Origin: Acanthosepion pharaonis
Lineage: Eukaryota; Mollusca; Cephalopoda; Sepiida; Sepiidae
Direction: 5' to 3'
DNA length: 64,000 nucleotides
Assembly (NCBI GenBank): GCA_903632075.3
Contig: CAHIKZ030004732.1
Coordinates: forward strand, 3,212,001-3,276,000
Position 1 is the stretch's first letter; each line of letters starts with the position of its first letter. The translations under genes and the position numbers were made by a program. The notes under the pieces were generated by a model. It searched no databases. It saw only the letters and a list, made by a program, of their open reading frames with translations, and was not told the DNA's origin. Of this stretch, positions 44,794 through 57,539 are shown piece by piece.

Positions 44794-45330
44794 ATTTAAT
44801 ACGTCTGTTAATTAAATTTGAGGAATAAAAAGACGGTTATATGATAACAATATTGGCAATAAGAGTGATGAAAAACTATATTCTCTGAGTAAACCCAATA
44901 CCTGTTTATTCTTTAAAGAGCCTTTTAACCAACATTTCATATCATATCATATATATTATAAATATCATCAATCTTATTGGTGCTAATAAAATAGTGTTCG
45001 ATGTATAATAAAAGAACTATAATCTATATTAATAATAAATATACATTTTTTCTAGCCAGTAGCACAACCCCAGTTTCATGCACAACGCAATGGTGAGATG
45101 TTGATCGAAAACTGAAGTCTTCATTCACGGTCCGACGAATGTGTTGTGCCTGAGTTACGCCAAATGGTGAGCAACAAATGTAAATTCTCAAATTCTCGAA
45201 CATTCAGACCAGTAAATGTAATTAGTACTGTTTAATTCAAAACAAGGTGTTTACTTAAAAAATATATTTATAGAAATAACACATAAACAGAAAATATATT
45301 AAATAACTGTCGGACTTTATCCCTTTCATA

Positions 45331-45392
<62 letters not shown>
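45331..45392. repeat. (TA)n microsatellite
   Basis: About 60 bp of TA in intron 1. Confidence 0.9.
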
Positions 45393-45394
<2 letters not shown>

Positions 45395-46207
45395 CCCATG
45401 GAAGATTGTATCTCCAACAGAAAAAAAAATAATAATTATGTCTGTCACACTACAACTACGTTGTCTTGGTGGTTAATTTTTCATTTGAATGATGCATCTA
45501 ACATTTCTAAACATTTACAACAGCATACCTGTCCACATTCGCGATTTAGAAAGACTTGTTGAAAATACATCTATACTTTTTCATGAACATACTAAACATA
45601 TACTAAAAGTTCTTAGCGCTAGCTATATGAAAAAAATTGAAACCAACCCTTAAAAAAAATAATTATGGATACTGCACACATGTTTACAGTAGATAGTTTT
45701 AAATATCTTAGTTTTAACTAATAGCGTTAAACAGTTTTTTAAAAAATAGATAGATATCTTAAAAACTTAGTTACCTCCCTTGACGTTACTGTACGAGTAT
45801 GCTTACATCATAACATTTAAAAATCGTACAATACATAAGTTTAGCCTTTTTCACTTCACAAAGAAAAAAAATTAATTTTCACTTAAGCACAACAAACCTG
45901 TCTTAGATAAAACAAGACCCTAATAAAATAAGACCGTGAAGATGACATTTTACTAATGTCGAAAGTACTCAGAATATATGAATATGAATCAATATCGTGA
46001 CTTTCTTTCTTCCTTTAATAAGAAGTTTGTCCGGGAAAATAAGCGGACCATATTTAAAATAAGTATATATATATAGAGAGACATTTTTTTATTCTTTTTA
46101 TAGATACAAATATTTAAGTAAATGCTCTGTTTTTTATAATAAATAGTATTAAACAACATTTACCGGCCTGAATGTCCGAGAGATTTTCATAGAAAATATT
46201 CGTCCTC

Positions 46208-46280
46208 CGACAGAAATCGAACCTGTATCCTATACGAAACCGTCATTTAGCCTACCCGCCTTTAACCGCTTTGACCACAG
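46208..46280 (-). mobile_element. tRNA-like SINE head, minus strand
   Basis: The reverse complement reads TGTGGTCAAAGCGGTTAAAG (A-box region of a long-arm tRNA type) and GGATACAGGTTCGATTTCTG (B box GGTTCGATT). The T-arm can pair but no acceptor stem forms, so it is a retroposed tRNA relative and not a tRNA gene. Confidence 0.55.
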
Positions 46281-46359
46281 AGTAGCGTTCGGTTAGCAAA
46301 GTCGATTTTACTGTCTTTAAACTTTTAATCTTCCATGAATCTCTCACGTACATTCATAT

Positions 46360-46431
46360 CTGTGGTCGAAACGGTTAAAGGCACGTCAGGCTATATGATG
46401 GTTCCGTATAGGATACAGGTTCGATTCCTGT
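46360..46431 (+). mobile_element. tRNA-like SINE head, plus strand, partner of 46208-46280
   Basis: It reads TGTGGTCGAAACGGTTAAAG and GGATACAGGTTCGATTCCTG, the inverted partner of the copy 80 bp to the left. Its end runs directly into Penelope-like reverse transcriptase sequence. Confidence 0.55.
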
Positions 46432-47540
46432 TGATGTTATGTATGCCCAAACGGATGGTGTTGCTATGGGTAATCATTTGGGCCCTATATTGGCCAATAT
46501 TTTCGTGGGTTATCACGAGCGAATTTTGTCCGACACGGTTCATAAATCCCACGTCTACATGAGGTACATTCATGATAACTTTTCAATTTTTGATCCCACC
46601 AATGATACCAATAATTTTTTTTTCGCGGAACTTAATTCTCTCCATCCATCCCTTCAGTTTACTATAGAGGTTGAGTGCGATGGAAAAATTACGCTTTCTT
46701 GATGTTCCCGTTTAACGCAGAGATGGAGTTTTTTATACCTGCATTTACCGCAAACCCACATTCAGAGGTTTATACACATGTTGGAACTCTTTTGTTCCCA
46801 TAGTCCCCAAAATTGGTCTAATTTCCACGTTAGTTGATCGTGTTTGGATGATTTGTTCCCTTTGTTTCTTAGGCGGCGAACTAACAAAATTTTGAAAATA
46901 ATGGATATCCCACCAATATTAGCAAACGTGTCATAGATGGTAAAATCAGGCGCTTTACAGAACCAGAGGTTTTAGGACCTAGTTGGTTCCCTATTTATTT
47001 AAAGTTGTCTTGGCTATGTAGGAAGTGTCAGGTGTTGCCTGACAGAATTTCAATTTGTATTGCGTTATGCTACAATGCCGTTAAGTTGCGCTTTGTTTTT
47101 CAAACAAAATCTACGTTCGATTCCTTTACTAAGAATCATTTGTCCTATTTTCAAAGAATTTTAATAGTATACAAATTCAAATGCCAATTTGAAGCGGTTT
47201 ACATAGAACGAACCAATCAGAGGTTAGAAAGGCGGATTGCGCAACATGTTCCTGCGTATTTGCGTTCGAGTAGTCATGACCGTACTTAAAAAACAAAAAA
47301 CTACACAAGCAATTCACGACTCGTCGATTGGGCAGCATTTGTTGGATAATCCTGATTGTGCCGCTGCCAAGTATGAGGCCACATTCTTTTACATTCTACA
47401 CAGTGCTCGCTCTGTATACCACCTTAGAGTCCTCAAAATTTGACTGTCTTTCTGCAAGAATAACATGCAAATTTAGAAGTGACTGCTATACACTTAAAAC
47501 ACGAAACAAACTACGTCTACACAGGATTAGACAATAAAAC
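46432..47540 (+). mobile_element. Penelope-like element relic (reverse transcriptase and GIY-YIG endonuclease)
   Basis: Starting at 46439 the frame reads YAQTDGVAMGNHLGPILANI and VYMRYIHDNFSIFDPTND, the reverse transcriptase B and C regions of Penelope-like elements, here with YIHDN at the catalytic position. After frame changes, 47000-47440 gives a C-terminal domain with FKCQFEAVYIERTNQRLERR and IGQHLLDNPDCAA, the GIY-YIG endonuclease with Gly changed to Glu in the YIGRT motif. The element lacks its N-terminal part and is frameshifted. It lies in intron 1, antisense to the host gene. Confidence 0.72.
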
Positions 47541-47733
47541 AAAACATTTAAGAATTCTTCACAGTTAAAAACCACCCTGTGATTTCTTGGAAATTATTAA
47601 TGTCTTGATTGTGTTTGTATATCGCCACCGAATATCTTTGAAAAAAACGTTGGTCGAAAGGATAAAAAGGTATAAAAAAAATGACGTTTATTTTGTTCAA
47701 ATCTATGTTTTATTACTGTAGGTACAAGCCCTG

Positions 47734-47830
<97 letters not shown>
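47734..47830. repeat. (TA)n(TG)n microsatellite
   Basis: About 46 bp of TA followed by about 49 bp of TG. Confidence 0.9.
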
Positions 47831-47831
<1 letters not shown>

Positions 47832-48263
47832 TTATAATAAATAAAATAATAATGCTAGCTATTAATACTAAGAATTATTAATAGGCATAAAATTATATAA
47901 TTTAATGTATATCAAATTCAAAACAAATTCAAATAGAATTTCTGTTAATAAAGTGTTCAATATTAGACAAGAGTTACTTTTCAATAGTTATTAAATTAAA
48001 AGTTTAAATACTAATCTTGACGACTCTTGAGAAGAATTATAGAATTCATCACGGAATATATATTTTCTTATTTTATAAATGAACATTTATACACATTAAC
48101 TTCCAAATTTTACAGTTACAACTGCCAATTTCGGGAGCTTTCTCCAATAATCGCAAAACCCAGTAATCATATTGTGTTTGTAACCTTAACTTGAAACTTG
48201 AAATTTAAAGTTGCACCAGTTAATCTTTTGAGTTCTCCATAACAACTGAAAAACCTAATAATC

Positions 48264-48313
<50 letters not shown>
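48264..48313. repeat. (TA)n microsatellite
   Basis: About 50 bp of TA in intron 1. Confidence 0.9.
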
Positions 48314-48316
<3 letters not shown>

Positions 48317-48571
48317 TGATAAGAAAAAAAGAAAAAATAGGAAACGTTTATCAATCTCATGTGCTTCACTTTTATAAATATTTGCTCTTTGTTCATTATC
48401 CGATCATTCTGTCAGATTATGTTCCAGATTTGATGCGTATTTAGTCCCAATTCATATAGATAGATAGGATAATGATATATAAATTTTTATATAAATGTTT
48501 ATATATCAAGGACATTTTTGAAAGAAAAGATTTATGAAAATTTGGGAAAGGTTTTTTGCGACGGATTTCAT

Positions 48572-48572
<1 letters not shown>

Positions 48573-48630
<58 letters not shown>
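48573..48630. repeat. (TA)n microsatellite
   Basis: About 57 bp of TA, some 350 bp downstream of the first coding exon of the host gene. Confidence 0.9.
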
Positions 48631-48635
<5 letters not shown>

Positions 48636-48983
48636 AACCGTTGATGGATCCAAGGGACAACTTGCCAAAACCTAACAATCTATCCAGATGCAATCTCGAA
48701 TAAAACCGGCAATAGTGAAAAAAGAAAGAGAAAAAAGGCCTAAAGGCAAACTTTCCTACTCAGTAAAGTAAAATGGCCGAAGTCTAGATTGCTTTGACCT
48801 AGAATTAAACGCTTACCAACGTTAAATCATATCAAAAGATGGCTCTAGTCGTAACCCGAGTTTCACGTTCACGCCGACTTGAATATATATATATTTAACA
48901 CTACTGACATTTACTATTAAATGAGAGATTGTAAAATTTCAATGAAAAAATATCAAGGAAACAAAATGTTAAAATGTTCATAC

Positions 48984-49058
48984 CATTGTTGTTTCCCTGG
49001 CTGGTTTCAAACATCATGTAGAATTTAGTGGGAAAAACCTTCAAAATCTTTTATTCAT
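48984..49058 (-). CDS. CCDC148: CCDC148-like exon with start codon
   Basis: On the minus strand a polypyrimidine acceptor (TTCTCTTTTTCAG) precedes 49058 and a donor (AATG|GTATGA) follows 48984. The start is the ATG at 49017-49015, which is immediately followed by a second ATG. An in-frame TAA lies upstream inside the exon, so 49018-49058 is 5' untranslated. The coding part gives 11 residues (MMFETSQGNNN) plus one base. That base joins the AT that opens the next exon to make a GAT codon. The acceptor implies at least one more 5' untranslated exon at higher coordinates, which I could not find. The short coding length means the call depends on the phase match and on the next exon. Confidence 0.68.
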
Positions 49059-49884
49059 CTGAAAAAGAGAAGCATTTATGTATATAAAGATACAGTGTAT
49101 TTAAGCAGTATTCTTTCATTCGTACAAATTTGTTTAAAGATAAGAGACAAGTAATCTTTAAAAAAAAATTGGGGTTAACTTTTCTTGCTTATTACAAGAG
49201 AGTTTAAATCTCTTTCAAATGAATGTAAACCAATTACGTATTTGTAATCAAGCAACTTCAGTCTTATTTCTGATCATTTTCAAAATACTTTTGTGCCTTA
49301 TGATAATGTCATACACGGTCTGGCAAGCAGGCAAGATTTTCTATTTAAAATAGTTATTTCTAAACTAAAAGAGACCTTATTATGTTTTGTTCCTTTTGAT
49401 TTTATACCTAAGTTTTCTATAATTTCAAACTTTTTCAGTTAATGTTATAAAGTAGATACCGATTATTTACGATTATTTCCTATGTGCAAGTTAAATACTC
49501 AGTGCCTAATGATCTGTTCTTATTCATATGAACATTAATGGTACTTTGATTAAACAGATCGCAAGTTAATCTGCGGAATAGGGTGGTAGATGCTTGCCCA
49601 ACAAATTCGATTTTGTGCATCATATTGAATCACTATCTTCCAAAGTACAAAATAATTTGTAAATAACGTTATCACTGCCAACAACAGCAAAATTGACTCT
49701 ATAAATATGAAAAAAAAATACCGGAGTTTACTACCTTGGATGGTTTAATGATAATTTTAAAATTTATCAACTTGGCGTCCTTTTAAGACCCATCACATCT
49801 CAAATTCATACCCCGTAAGAGTAAGAATTTGAGATAATTGGTTTATATTCTAGTTATCAAAAATAAGTTCTGCACAGGTATTTC
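49059..49884. other. Sequence upstream of the first coding exon
   Basis: It should contain 5' untranslated exon and intron sequence of the CCDC148-like gene, but I see no convincing donor site, CpG-rich promoter or coding similarity. Confidence 0.35.
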
Positions 49885-50070
49885 TTCATCCTCTACTCTC
49901 TTTAAAATCTAATAACGGTCTCCTAGATTCGCTCGAGGTTGAAAATCTCTTCACTAAGGCCTTAGTAGAAGATAACATAAACATCATTCTTGAACACCTA
50001 TAAAAACACTTTTCCTTTCCAACACCAAAAATCATCATGCATATACAAAAAATTCTGGAATGGGACCGAT
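49885..50070 (+). mobile_element. Penelope-like reverse transcriptase fragment
   Basis: The plus-strand frame reads DSLEVENLFTKALVEDNINI, then ILEHL, a stop and FPTPKIIMHIQKILE. It resembles the A region of Penelope-like reverse transcriptases (SLDVESLFTNVPVEETINII), with the catalytic Asp changed to Glu. Short and isolated. Confidence 0.45.
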
Positions 50071-51429
50071 AAACGTTTTCCGCATACAAGTATAGTGCCC
50101 CTTAATATCAGTAGCCGATCTTAAACATAACAGCAGCAGCAGTTCTAAAATAAAACTTATCAGCAGCAGCTCTCGTATAGCAAAAACACGTGAAACCTAA
50201 AGTAACTCTCACTCTCTCTCTTCCGGTTTTTCCACGCCGAAGCTAAAAGAGCTGTGAACGCTACACACAAACACAGTGAGTTCCCGCTATAACATATTCA
50301 TGAACATTTCATTGTATATACAGTTTACGTCTAACAAAAGAAATTCTTGTTTTAAACTTCCCTTTTGTTAACTTCTCTAATAAATGTTATCTTGCATTGC
50401 AAATCAGTTGGTCTGTTTTTTGTGCATGTGCTAAAGGGTACCATTATTTCATGTAATATAAAATGTTCCCGTAAGAAACTAATTTTCAAAAAAAAATAAA
50501 AAGCGAAAACAGGAAATGAAGTTTTATGATTTATTTTGAAAAATGATTCAGCTCAATTATTTCTTTTAAGGGATATATCCCTCCAGGACATGGGTGATCA
50601 TGGCTCTTCACAATTTCCTATCCTTCATAACTCTAAGTAATGTTTGTCTTCTTATAACCCCTTCCAGTCCCTGAGAAGGAAACGGATAACCATGACACTT
50701 TCTGTCCCAAGAAAATCCATATCAATTCATAAAACAGTGTAATAGCATTGTAATAGATTGAGGTCAGGAAGACAAATTTAGTCTTCATTTTAATTCAAGA
50801 CAAAACAATGGGAGGGTCTCAGCACAGCGACCCCCTCAGCCTATGGTTCAAAATTGTGGAAAAGATGTATGCAAACATATGAATATGGATCCGTAGCCTA
50901 ATGTCGTAAAAAGCATTTATTTTATACAAGAATTTTTGGTTTTTCAACATAACCTCTTCCATTGCACTTAACACAATATCTTGCCATTAATAACACTCGT
51001 CGACACCAAATTTATTGTCTATTTTTTTAGCTAATTTAAGACAATTTTGATGTGCTTATTCAAAAATCACATTGGTTTTACTCAATGAGGTCAACTTTTT
51101 GAGCTATGGCCACATGCTTCTTTTTTACGATTTTGTTTACATTATCATATCCATTAAAATATCTAAATATGCAACATATTTCACACAATAAAACTAATTA
51201 TTATGTTAATTATAAGCTTATTAATTTTAACCAATCAGATGTATTTTCAGCCTCCAAAATATTTATACACAAATAACACACAATAAAGTGCTTATATCTC
51301 AAAACACACCAATTAAACTGTACAATACAAAACCATAGAATACAACGTATTATTATTATTATTATTATTAGTGGTGGTGGTGCTGCTGCTGTTATTGTAG
51401 AAGTAGTAGTGATGTTTTTTGACGATGAT
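50071..51429. other. No recognised gene
   Basis: Near 50215-50250 is a GC-richer patch with, on the minus strand, CCGGAAG (ETS-type) and a nearby CACGTG. It could belong to a promoter for the host gene but nothing confirms it. 50930-51140 has a decayed coding look on the minus strand that I cannot assign. A run of ATT, GGT and GCT triplets lies at 51345-51395. Confidence 0.35.
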
Positions 51430-52870
51430 GCTCGACATCCTTTTTCGCCAAAAGGAATTAAATGATATAGTTCACTATCCTCTGTCGAACTCTTGGCGCC
51501 CAGATTGAAGGAAAAAAACTGCTGTCTGACAGTGATTGCATCAACTTCTACTACAAAAGACATCAACAGTACTCCTTTTTTATCTGGTGTACTGTACAGA
51601 TATTGCGTAGCTTCTGTACAAAATTGGAGTGCCACAGTATGAACCCAAAGATTGGAGACTGTTCCTTGACAGCAACAATCGATCACTGAAAAGTGCTCAG
51701 TGGCAACCAATTTGCCTTTGTACCTCTCGCTCACTCGACGACACTGAAGGAGAAATATAAAGCAGTGAAGTATGTGCTGGAGAGAATTCATTATGATCAG
51801 CATGAGCGGTTTATTTGTGTTGACCTGAAGATGGTGTACTTTTTGTTAGGGGCAACAGTCCGGGTTCACCAAGTATCCATGCTTTCTGCGCATGTGGGAT
51901 AATAGGGACACTGCTCAGCATTATACAAAAAAGAACTGACCTGTTCGGGAGGAACTGATGCCTTGCAGAATAACGAACATAGTCAGTAAGACTCCGGTGG
52001 AAAGAAACAGTATACTTTTGCCACCACTGCACTGATCAGTGCAGTTCACCAAAGCTCTGGACAAGGATGGTGGCTGCTTCACTTATTTGTGCTTCACTTA
52101 TTTGTGTGATTGACGATGGAGAAGTTGAAAGCTGGCATCTTTGATGGTCCTCAAAACCGTCAGATCAGAGATCCAGAGTTTGAAAACTCAATGTACGATG
52201 TGGAACTGGAAGCATGGAAGGCTTTTTTCTGGTCATGAAGACCTTTCTTGGCAACAACAAAGCCAGGAATTATGCATAACTTGTCATCAATATGCTGACT
52301 GCTTTCAGAAAACTCGGAAGCAAAATGAGCATCAAAATGCATTATTTATTGTCACATATAGATCGTTTTCCTGAGAGTCTGGGATCAATGAACGACAAAC
52401 AATGGGAAACGTTCCATTAGGACATGAAAGTGATGGAGACCCGGTATCAGGGACGCTGGGATGCAGTCATAATGGCTGATTACTGCTGGACTTTGAAGAG
52501 AGACACCCCTGCTGCTGATTATTCTAAGGCTTCGAATAAATGGAATTTCAAGCCCTGAATATTGAACAATGACGACGTAATATGTAATTTACATGTACTT
52601 ACATTTATTAATGTTTACTATTCAATTTATTGTAATCGATTTTTGTAGCATTTAATTAATAAATTGTGTTAGAAAACTTTTTTTTCTCGTATGAAAAATA
52701 TTTACAAAATTCAATCAGTAATGTCAGAAAAATGTAATCGATTTAGTCAGAAGATTGGATTTTTAAAAACTCAACAAAACCATGACCTGATCGAGAGAAA
52801 CAAATGTCATTTTCGGATTCAGCGGTGGACAATTGTCCTAAATCATTTGGAAAAACATATACAACTTAAA
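51430..52870 (+). mobile_element. Unclassified repeated ORF element, copy 2
   Basis: Through several frames the plus strand reads RLKEKNCCLTV-type sequence, HSTTLKEKYKAVKYVLERIH, TKYPCFLRMWDNRDTAQHYT, KALDKDGGCFTYLC and then RYQGRWDAV(I)MADYCWTLKRD-like sequence. It parallels copy 1 at 2440-3860 in order and shares its 3' non-coding part (TGACCTGATCGAGAGAAAC, CCTAAATCATTTGGAAA). It extends further 5' than copy 1 and lacks the hairpin. No terminal inverted repeats or LTRs were identified for either copy. Confidence 0.6.
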
Positions 52871-53099
52871 AAACTTTTCTTTTTTATTTTTTATTTTTTT
52901 TTTTTTTTTTTTGCCCAGTGTAATATATGTGCGCTGAAAAGTTCTCGGTCCAACCAAGAAAGGAATGACGCAAAGCCAATTGAATGTTCAAATTATTTGT
53001 CATATTTACCATGGAATTCAATTCACTTGTTACATAGTTTCTCAAGTTCCTTCAACCTTGAAAGATCTGCTCTGTTATTGCTATCACAGTCAAACCTTA

Positions 53100-53900
53100 C
53101 AAATATTGCAGCCCTTTCTAACCCCTTTTAAGTTATGGAAATATCATAATCTGGAATGCTGGAAAATTCTCAGCTTTACCAGGAAACGAATAGCTTAGAG
53201 CCATAAAACGTAAATTCCATTCCATAATCATATCACAGTTCGGCACACTAGGTAAAATGTCTTACAAGTTTCTTTAAGTCTTCCACCCTCGAAAAATCTG
53301 ATGTTTAATCATTAAAATACTGTTCTGCTGCTGCCGCTGCTTTTGTTGCTATCACCTCCAAAACATTCGAAAATATCTTCCCTTTCAATCGCCTTTTAAA
53401 GGTTGTAAACACAAAATAGTATGATGGAGTAAAACCTGGTGAGTAGGGTAAATGGTCGATAAGCTCAAACACCAAATTCTTCAAACTATCTTCTTGTCAA
53501 TCCTGTAAGCAAATGCATTTTCCAGCCAAAATATAACAGCTTCCCTTACCGTTTTTCTTTCAATGCTTCTTTTAATCTGCACAGCAAGTTAAAGTACTAA
53601 GTGCTTGACTTCCCTGAAGATAGTCATCAAAATACCTTTCTTATTCCAAAACACAATGGCTATGACTATTCCTATTGAATGTTATGTTTTGAATTTCTTC
53701 GGCAGTGGAGAACCCAAATATTGCCACCTTATGCCCCCATCGGTTTCTCTCCAGGTCATAGTGATGTAACTGTGTTCCAACGCGCTCCATAATAACATTA
53801 AATCGCTGAAAATCTGTTTTGGATTTGTCCACTCAATATCGTTTCTAGTCAGCATTTAAACATTTTTGCCACTTTTTGGTTAACAGTTTCACTGGACCCA
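53100..53900 (-). mobile_element. Mariner-type transposon relic
   Basis: Minus-strand frames give SIGIVIAIVFWNKKGILMT, then LVFELIDHLPYSPGFTPSYY with FKRRLKGK. This is the catalytic core and C-terminal region of mariner transposases (FWDxxGI, ELIDHPPYSPDLAPSDYFLF). Asp residues in the SPDLAPSD motif are lost (SPGFTPSY) and stops are frequent. Confidence 0.65.
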
Positions 53901-55539
53901 ACTTCTCATGAAGTAGGAATTCGATTCATTGTTTCGATATCTCAGAAATTTTCCAAGATTCGTCAATCTGTCAAAATTAGGTCATGAAAAGGATCAATAA
54001 TTTCAGCGGATGACAATACGGGACACCTCAAAGACTATGCTATAACTTGTATCTCAAAATTTCCAGCCGGTAAGTTGGCTCTTCATATCGTCGTAATTGA
54101 ATATAATGAGCCTGTTTTTTTTTGCATTATACATTATAGCTTTGGGGGTGAGGATAACATGAATTTCACAACGGGGTTCAACACTTGAAGGTTTCAGACT
54201 TTCCATTCACAAGATTCAAATTCAAAATTCAAACAAACTTTTAAAAAATAGGTGAAAAGATTATGTCAATAGTCATTTTACAAGAATTAAAAATAGAATA
54301 CGCTCTTCGGTTAGAGTGGTAACATAAGGTTCATATTTTGGGAAGAGGGCCGAACTTCATACAGAGAGAAAAAAACTTTCAGATCAGAATTCAGTTAGAA
54401 ATGTCTTAATCACAACATCTTTCTCCTCGCAACTCAAAAGCTGCACTCCGACTCAAAATACCCTGACAACATATAATATATCTAAGTAACATTTATCTTA
54501 AATATATCTATCTCCAATTTTAATCGCGGAAATTAGACACCTGATTAAAAAAAAACAATGTTTTGAAACATATATAAAACTTTATTTTATGGTTGACGTT
54601 TTCTGCTATTTGTCAAGGTTATTTTTCTTCAAATTCAGATTAAATTATACACAATTTCATATAAATGCACGGTAGTGTAATTCCAGATCAATTTTTAGTC
54701 TTTTTTTAAGGGTGGGGTGTCAAGCCTGATTGGGGCCCCAGTTCTATATGAACATCGCTATCTTACCAACATTTGCTTTTTTTCTACCTACATTTATGTC
54801 CGTTACAAATTCAACTAAGTACAACTGACCATTAAATGATGAAAAATGTCCGGATTTTGACGTCATTCTGGGGTCATTTTTTTTCGTTCAAACACGTGAT
54901 TTTTTTTTTTACAACGAGTTAAACGCAACATTAGACTTCTGTTCCCCGCCAGCCGTCTGCCTTGCTCTTTGACCTGAAACAAATGTGACACTATGCTGAA
55001 AATAAATTTATAAAGTTGTGAAGCAATTTCAAAATAGAGGCCGCATAATTATTTTTTTTTTTTTTATCTTTTTTAGTTTGGACATTACAATATAAAAGTT
55101 GCCATTGAAACTTAGGTTCTCAGTCGAATGACAATTTTCTTGGGTTTATAGAATTAATTGCAAAACATGACTCTTGTTGAGGATCGAGACTGCTAAAAAT
55201 GTACAATTATTATTTGAGTAAAAATACTCAGAATGAGCTTATCAATCTTTGTTAAGGAATTCAAAATGTGCAAAATATTATTCCGTAATATCAGACTTCT
55301 GGCTGTTATATGTCGAACCGAGATGTGGAGTTGCATCCCTTTGTCTCGAGTGACCCAGCGTGTTGAGTTATCTGTCCTTTACCCGCTAGGGGGCTTCTTT
55401 TCGTGGTACCTATGAATAAAACGGCAGTAACGAACAGCCGCCATGTTGAACGGGCGCACGTTTATGCTCTCTTAAGTAAAATCTATTTTTTTATAGTTTT
55501 TTACCAGTTTAAATAATACACTACACTCACATCTAACAA
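53901..55539. other. No recognised genes
   Basis: Mixed AT-rich sequence without family motifs. It includes poly-T runs and a patch at 55430-55475 of moderate GC (GCCGCCATGTTGAACGGGCG) of unknown nature. Confidence 0.4.
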
Positions 55540-56850
55540 AATGTCTGTAATTTAAAGATATGTTCATTGTAAGTTTCGTGAAGTTGTAAAGATTCCTGAA
55601 TCTTTTTTTCGGATTACCCACTGTAGATGATACAACTGGAAAGGAATTGTCTGAGACTTTTTAAAATGATGTCGAAAATTTTGACATTGATTTATTAGGC
55701 AGTCGCAGTAAAAGTTACAATGATGCCAATACAATATGGCAGACAAATACATAGGTGTTCAGTCACTGTTACTCGAGATAAATGAAAAGGATTTATTTGT
55801 TCCATGCAATGCACATGCTTTGAATCTTGTCATGTCGGATAGTGCAAAGTCATCGGTGGTTTCTGTTACATTCTTTGGGATAGAGAATCGTTTATATGCA
55901 TTCTTTTTTGCCTCAACCTTTCGTTGGAAGAAACTATTTGAGAATGTGTTTGTTTCTTTGAAAGGACAGTGTTATACAAGATGGGAATCACAATTCAATG
56001 TTGTCAAACCATTGCGTTTTCACCTTAAAACATCAGAAATGCTGCTAACCAACTTTCGAGAAAAGTCTTTGGAAAAGAGAGACGTTGCAAGAGAGTAATG
56101 TTGCTTCATTCAGAAGCAACATTACTCTTGGATTGGATTTCTACTTGTAATTTTGTACTTATCATTTGGTACGATGTTCTGTTTCAGGTGAACAAAGTGC
56201 GTCAATTGTTACAGTCTTCTGATGTTACAATCGACATTATGATCACATAGAGATAGGCAACTTGAATTTTCTTCAAGATTTTCATGAAAATGGTTATGCC
56301 AATGCTCTGTTGAGAACGCGTGAAATTACAGAAGAAAATGATATTGATGAAAGTATTGAGTTACAAGGGCGTCGCAAAAGACATTCCTGCGATGAAATTC
56401 AACCCCCTCTCGAAGAACATTTTCGGCGTTACATTTTTTTTTCTATTTTTCTTGTGGACCAACGATTGTCTTTAATTAACACTCAGTTTTCTCAGTAGAA
56501 TGAAATTTATGAATTCATTCAGAGTCCAAACTCACTTTTGAATGCAGTGAAGAGTGGACGTCTAAACGTCCAGGGCAAACGATTTTACAAAAAAAAAAAA
56601 TGGGTGACGTTGAAGAATTGATCCATGAGATCAAGGGATTTGTCTCAATACTGCAACGTGAATTGGAGACAAGGAACAGAAAACGGGAGCTAAAAACTGA
56701 TCTTTTAGATTATATTTTACGGAAACATTTAATACTCGAACTTGCACATCGCATTGCGTCTATAGACTATTACACCAGTGACTGTTGCAAGTGTCAAAAA
56801 TTTCAGCAAACTAAAACTTATAAAAAAGTATTTGCTATCTACAATGAGTG
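55540..56850 (+). mobile_element. hAT transposase relic, ZMYM1-like type
   Basis: The order is LPTVDDTTGKELSE, then GVQSLLLEINEKDLFVPCNA with HALNLVMSDSAKSSVVSVTF, CYTRWESQFNVVKPLRF, WYDVLFQVNKVRQLLQSSDV, and FHENGYANALLRTREI. The last block with similarity is LRKHLILELAHRIAS. This follows the RNase H-like domain of the hAT proteins often annotated as zinc finger MYM-type 1-like. The C-terminal dimerisation block is incomplete. A hairpin at 56094-56126 breaks the frame, and further shifts occur. Not active. Confidence 0.72.
56094..56126. repeat. Perfect 14-bp inverted repeat with 5-base loop
   Basis: AGTAATGTTGCTTC at 56094-56107 and its exact reverse complement at 56113-56126, loop ATTCA, with further imperfect pairing outside (CAAGAG / CTCTTGG). 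It lies where the hAT reading frame is lost. Confidence 0.8.
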
Positions 56851-57539
56851 ATGAAAAGTTTTCCAAGTTAACAATAATTTCCATTGATAAATAAATGTGC
56901 CCGATCCCTTGACTGTGATGAAGTCGTGAATAGATTTGTTCACGCTAAATTTCGAAAAAAAAATTATTCATAATGCTGAATATGTGAAAATAATTCAACA
57001 TTTTAAAAGGAAATATCTCAAGTTGATGTTAAAAATTGCCGTAAACATTTTTGATTTAAGACTAGTTTTAAAGCTGCACTCCGCTAATTAGCTCTTAACC
57101 TAAATTCTGTAAGTCGTTTTCCATTCATTTTGGTTCAAAGACAGAATATGCCGTTTATTTATTTAGAAGAAGATTTCAATTTATATCTGTTCCCTCCTAA
57201 TCCGGACACAAATCCCAATGCTGTATGTTTAAGCACAAAATGAAGGGCAGATTTTCAATCCCGGGATCCTCCTGATTTCAAAAAGGTATAATATGTCTTT
57301 GTAGAGCAAGTGTGGCCCGAGTAGGGAGGGGTTTCAGACAAAACGACAGACAGACAGAATCTACCGTTTATTTATTTAATTAGATCTTCCTTGTCGACAG
57401 TTTTCAATGAAACATGAATTAAAGAAAGGTAGCTGCCCAAATGCATATTAATAAAAAATAATAATAAAATCTTAAATAGATACTTATGCCAGAATCAATG
57501 AAATAGAGATCCAAAAATAAGAATAAACAATAATAAAGA

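Noticed and set aside
46208..46431. Two tRNA genes
   Set aside because: A and B boxes and a T arm are visible but no acceptor stem pairs, and both copies carry changes. They fit SINE heads better.
50210..50255. Promoter of the CCDC148-like gene (CCGGAAG and CACGTG on the minus strand)
   Set aside because: Only short motifs, no CpG-rich block, and no matching first exon with a donor was found. Too weak to annotate.
51210..51803. 197-codon open frame on the minus strand
   Set aside because: It runs antisense through copy 2 of the repeated ORF element and a triplet repeat, and its middle consists of repeat-coded Ile and Ala runs. No family similarity.
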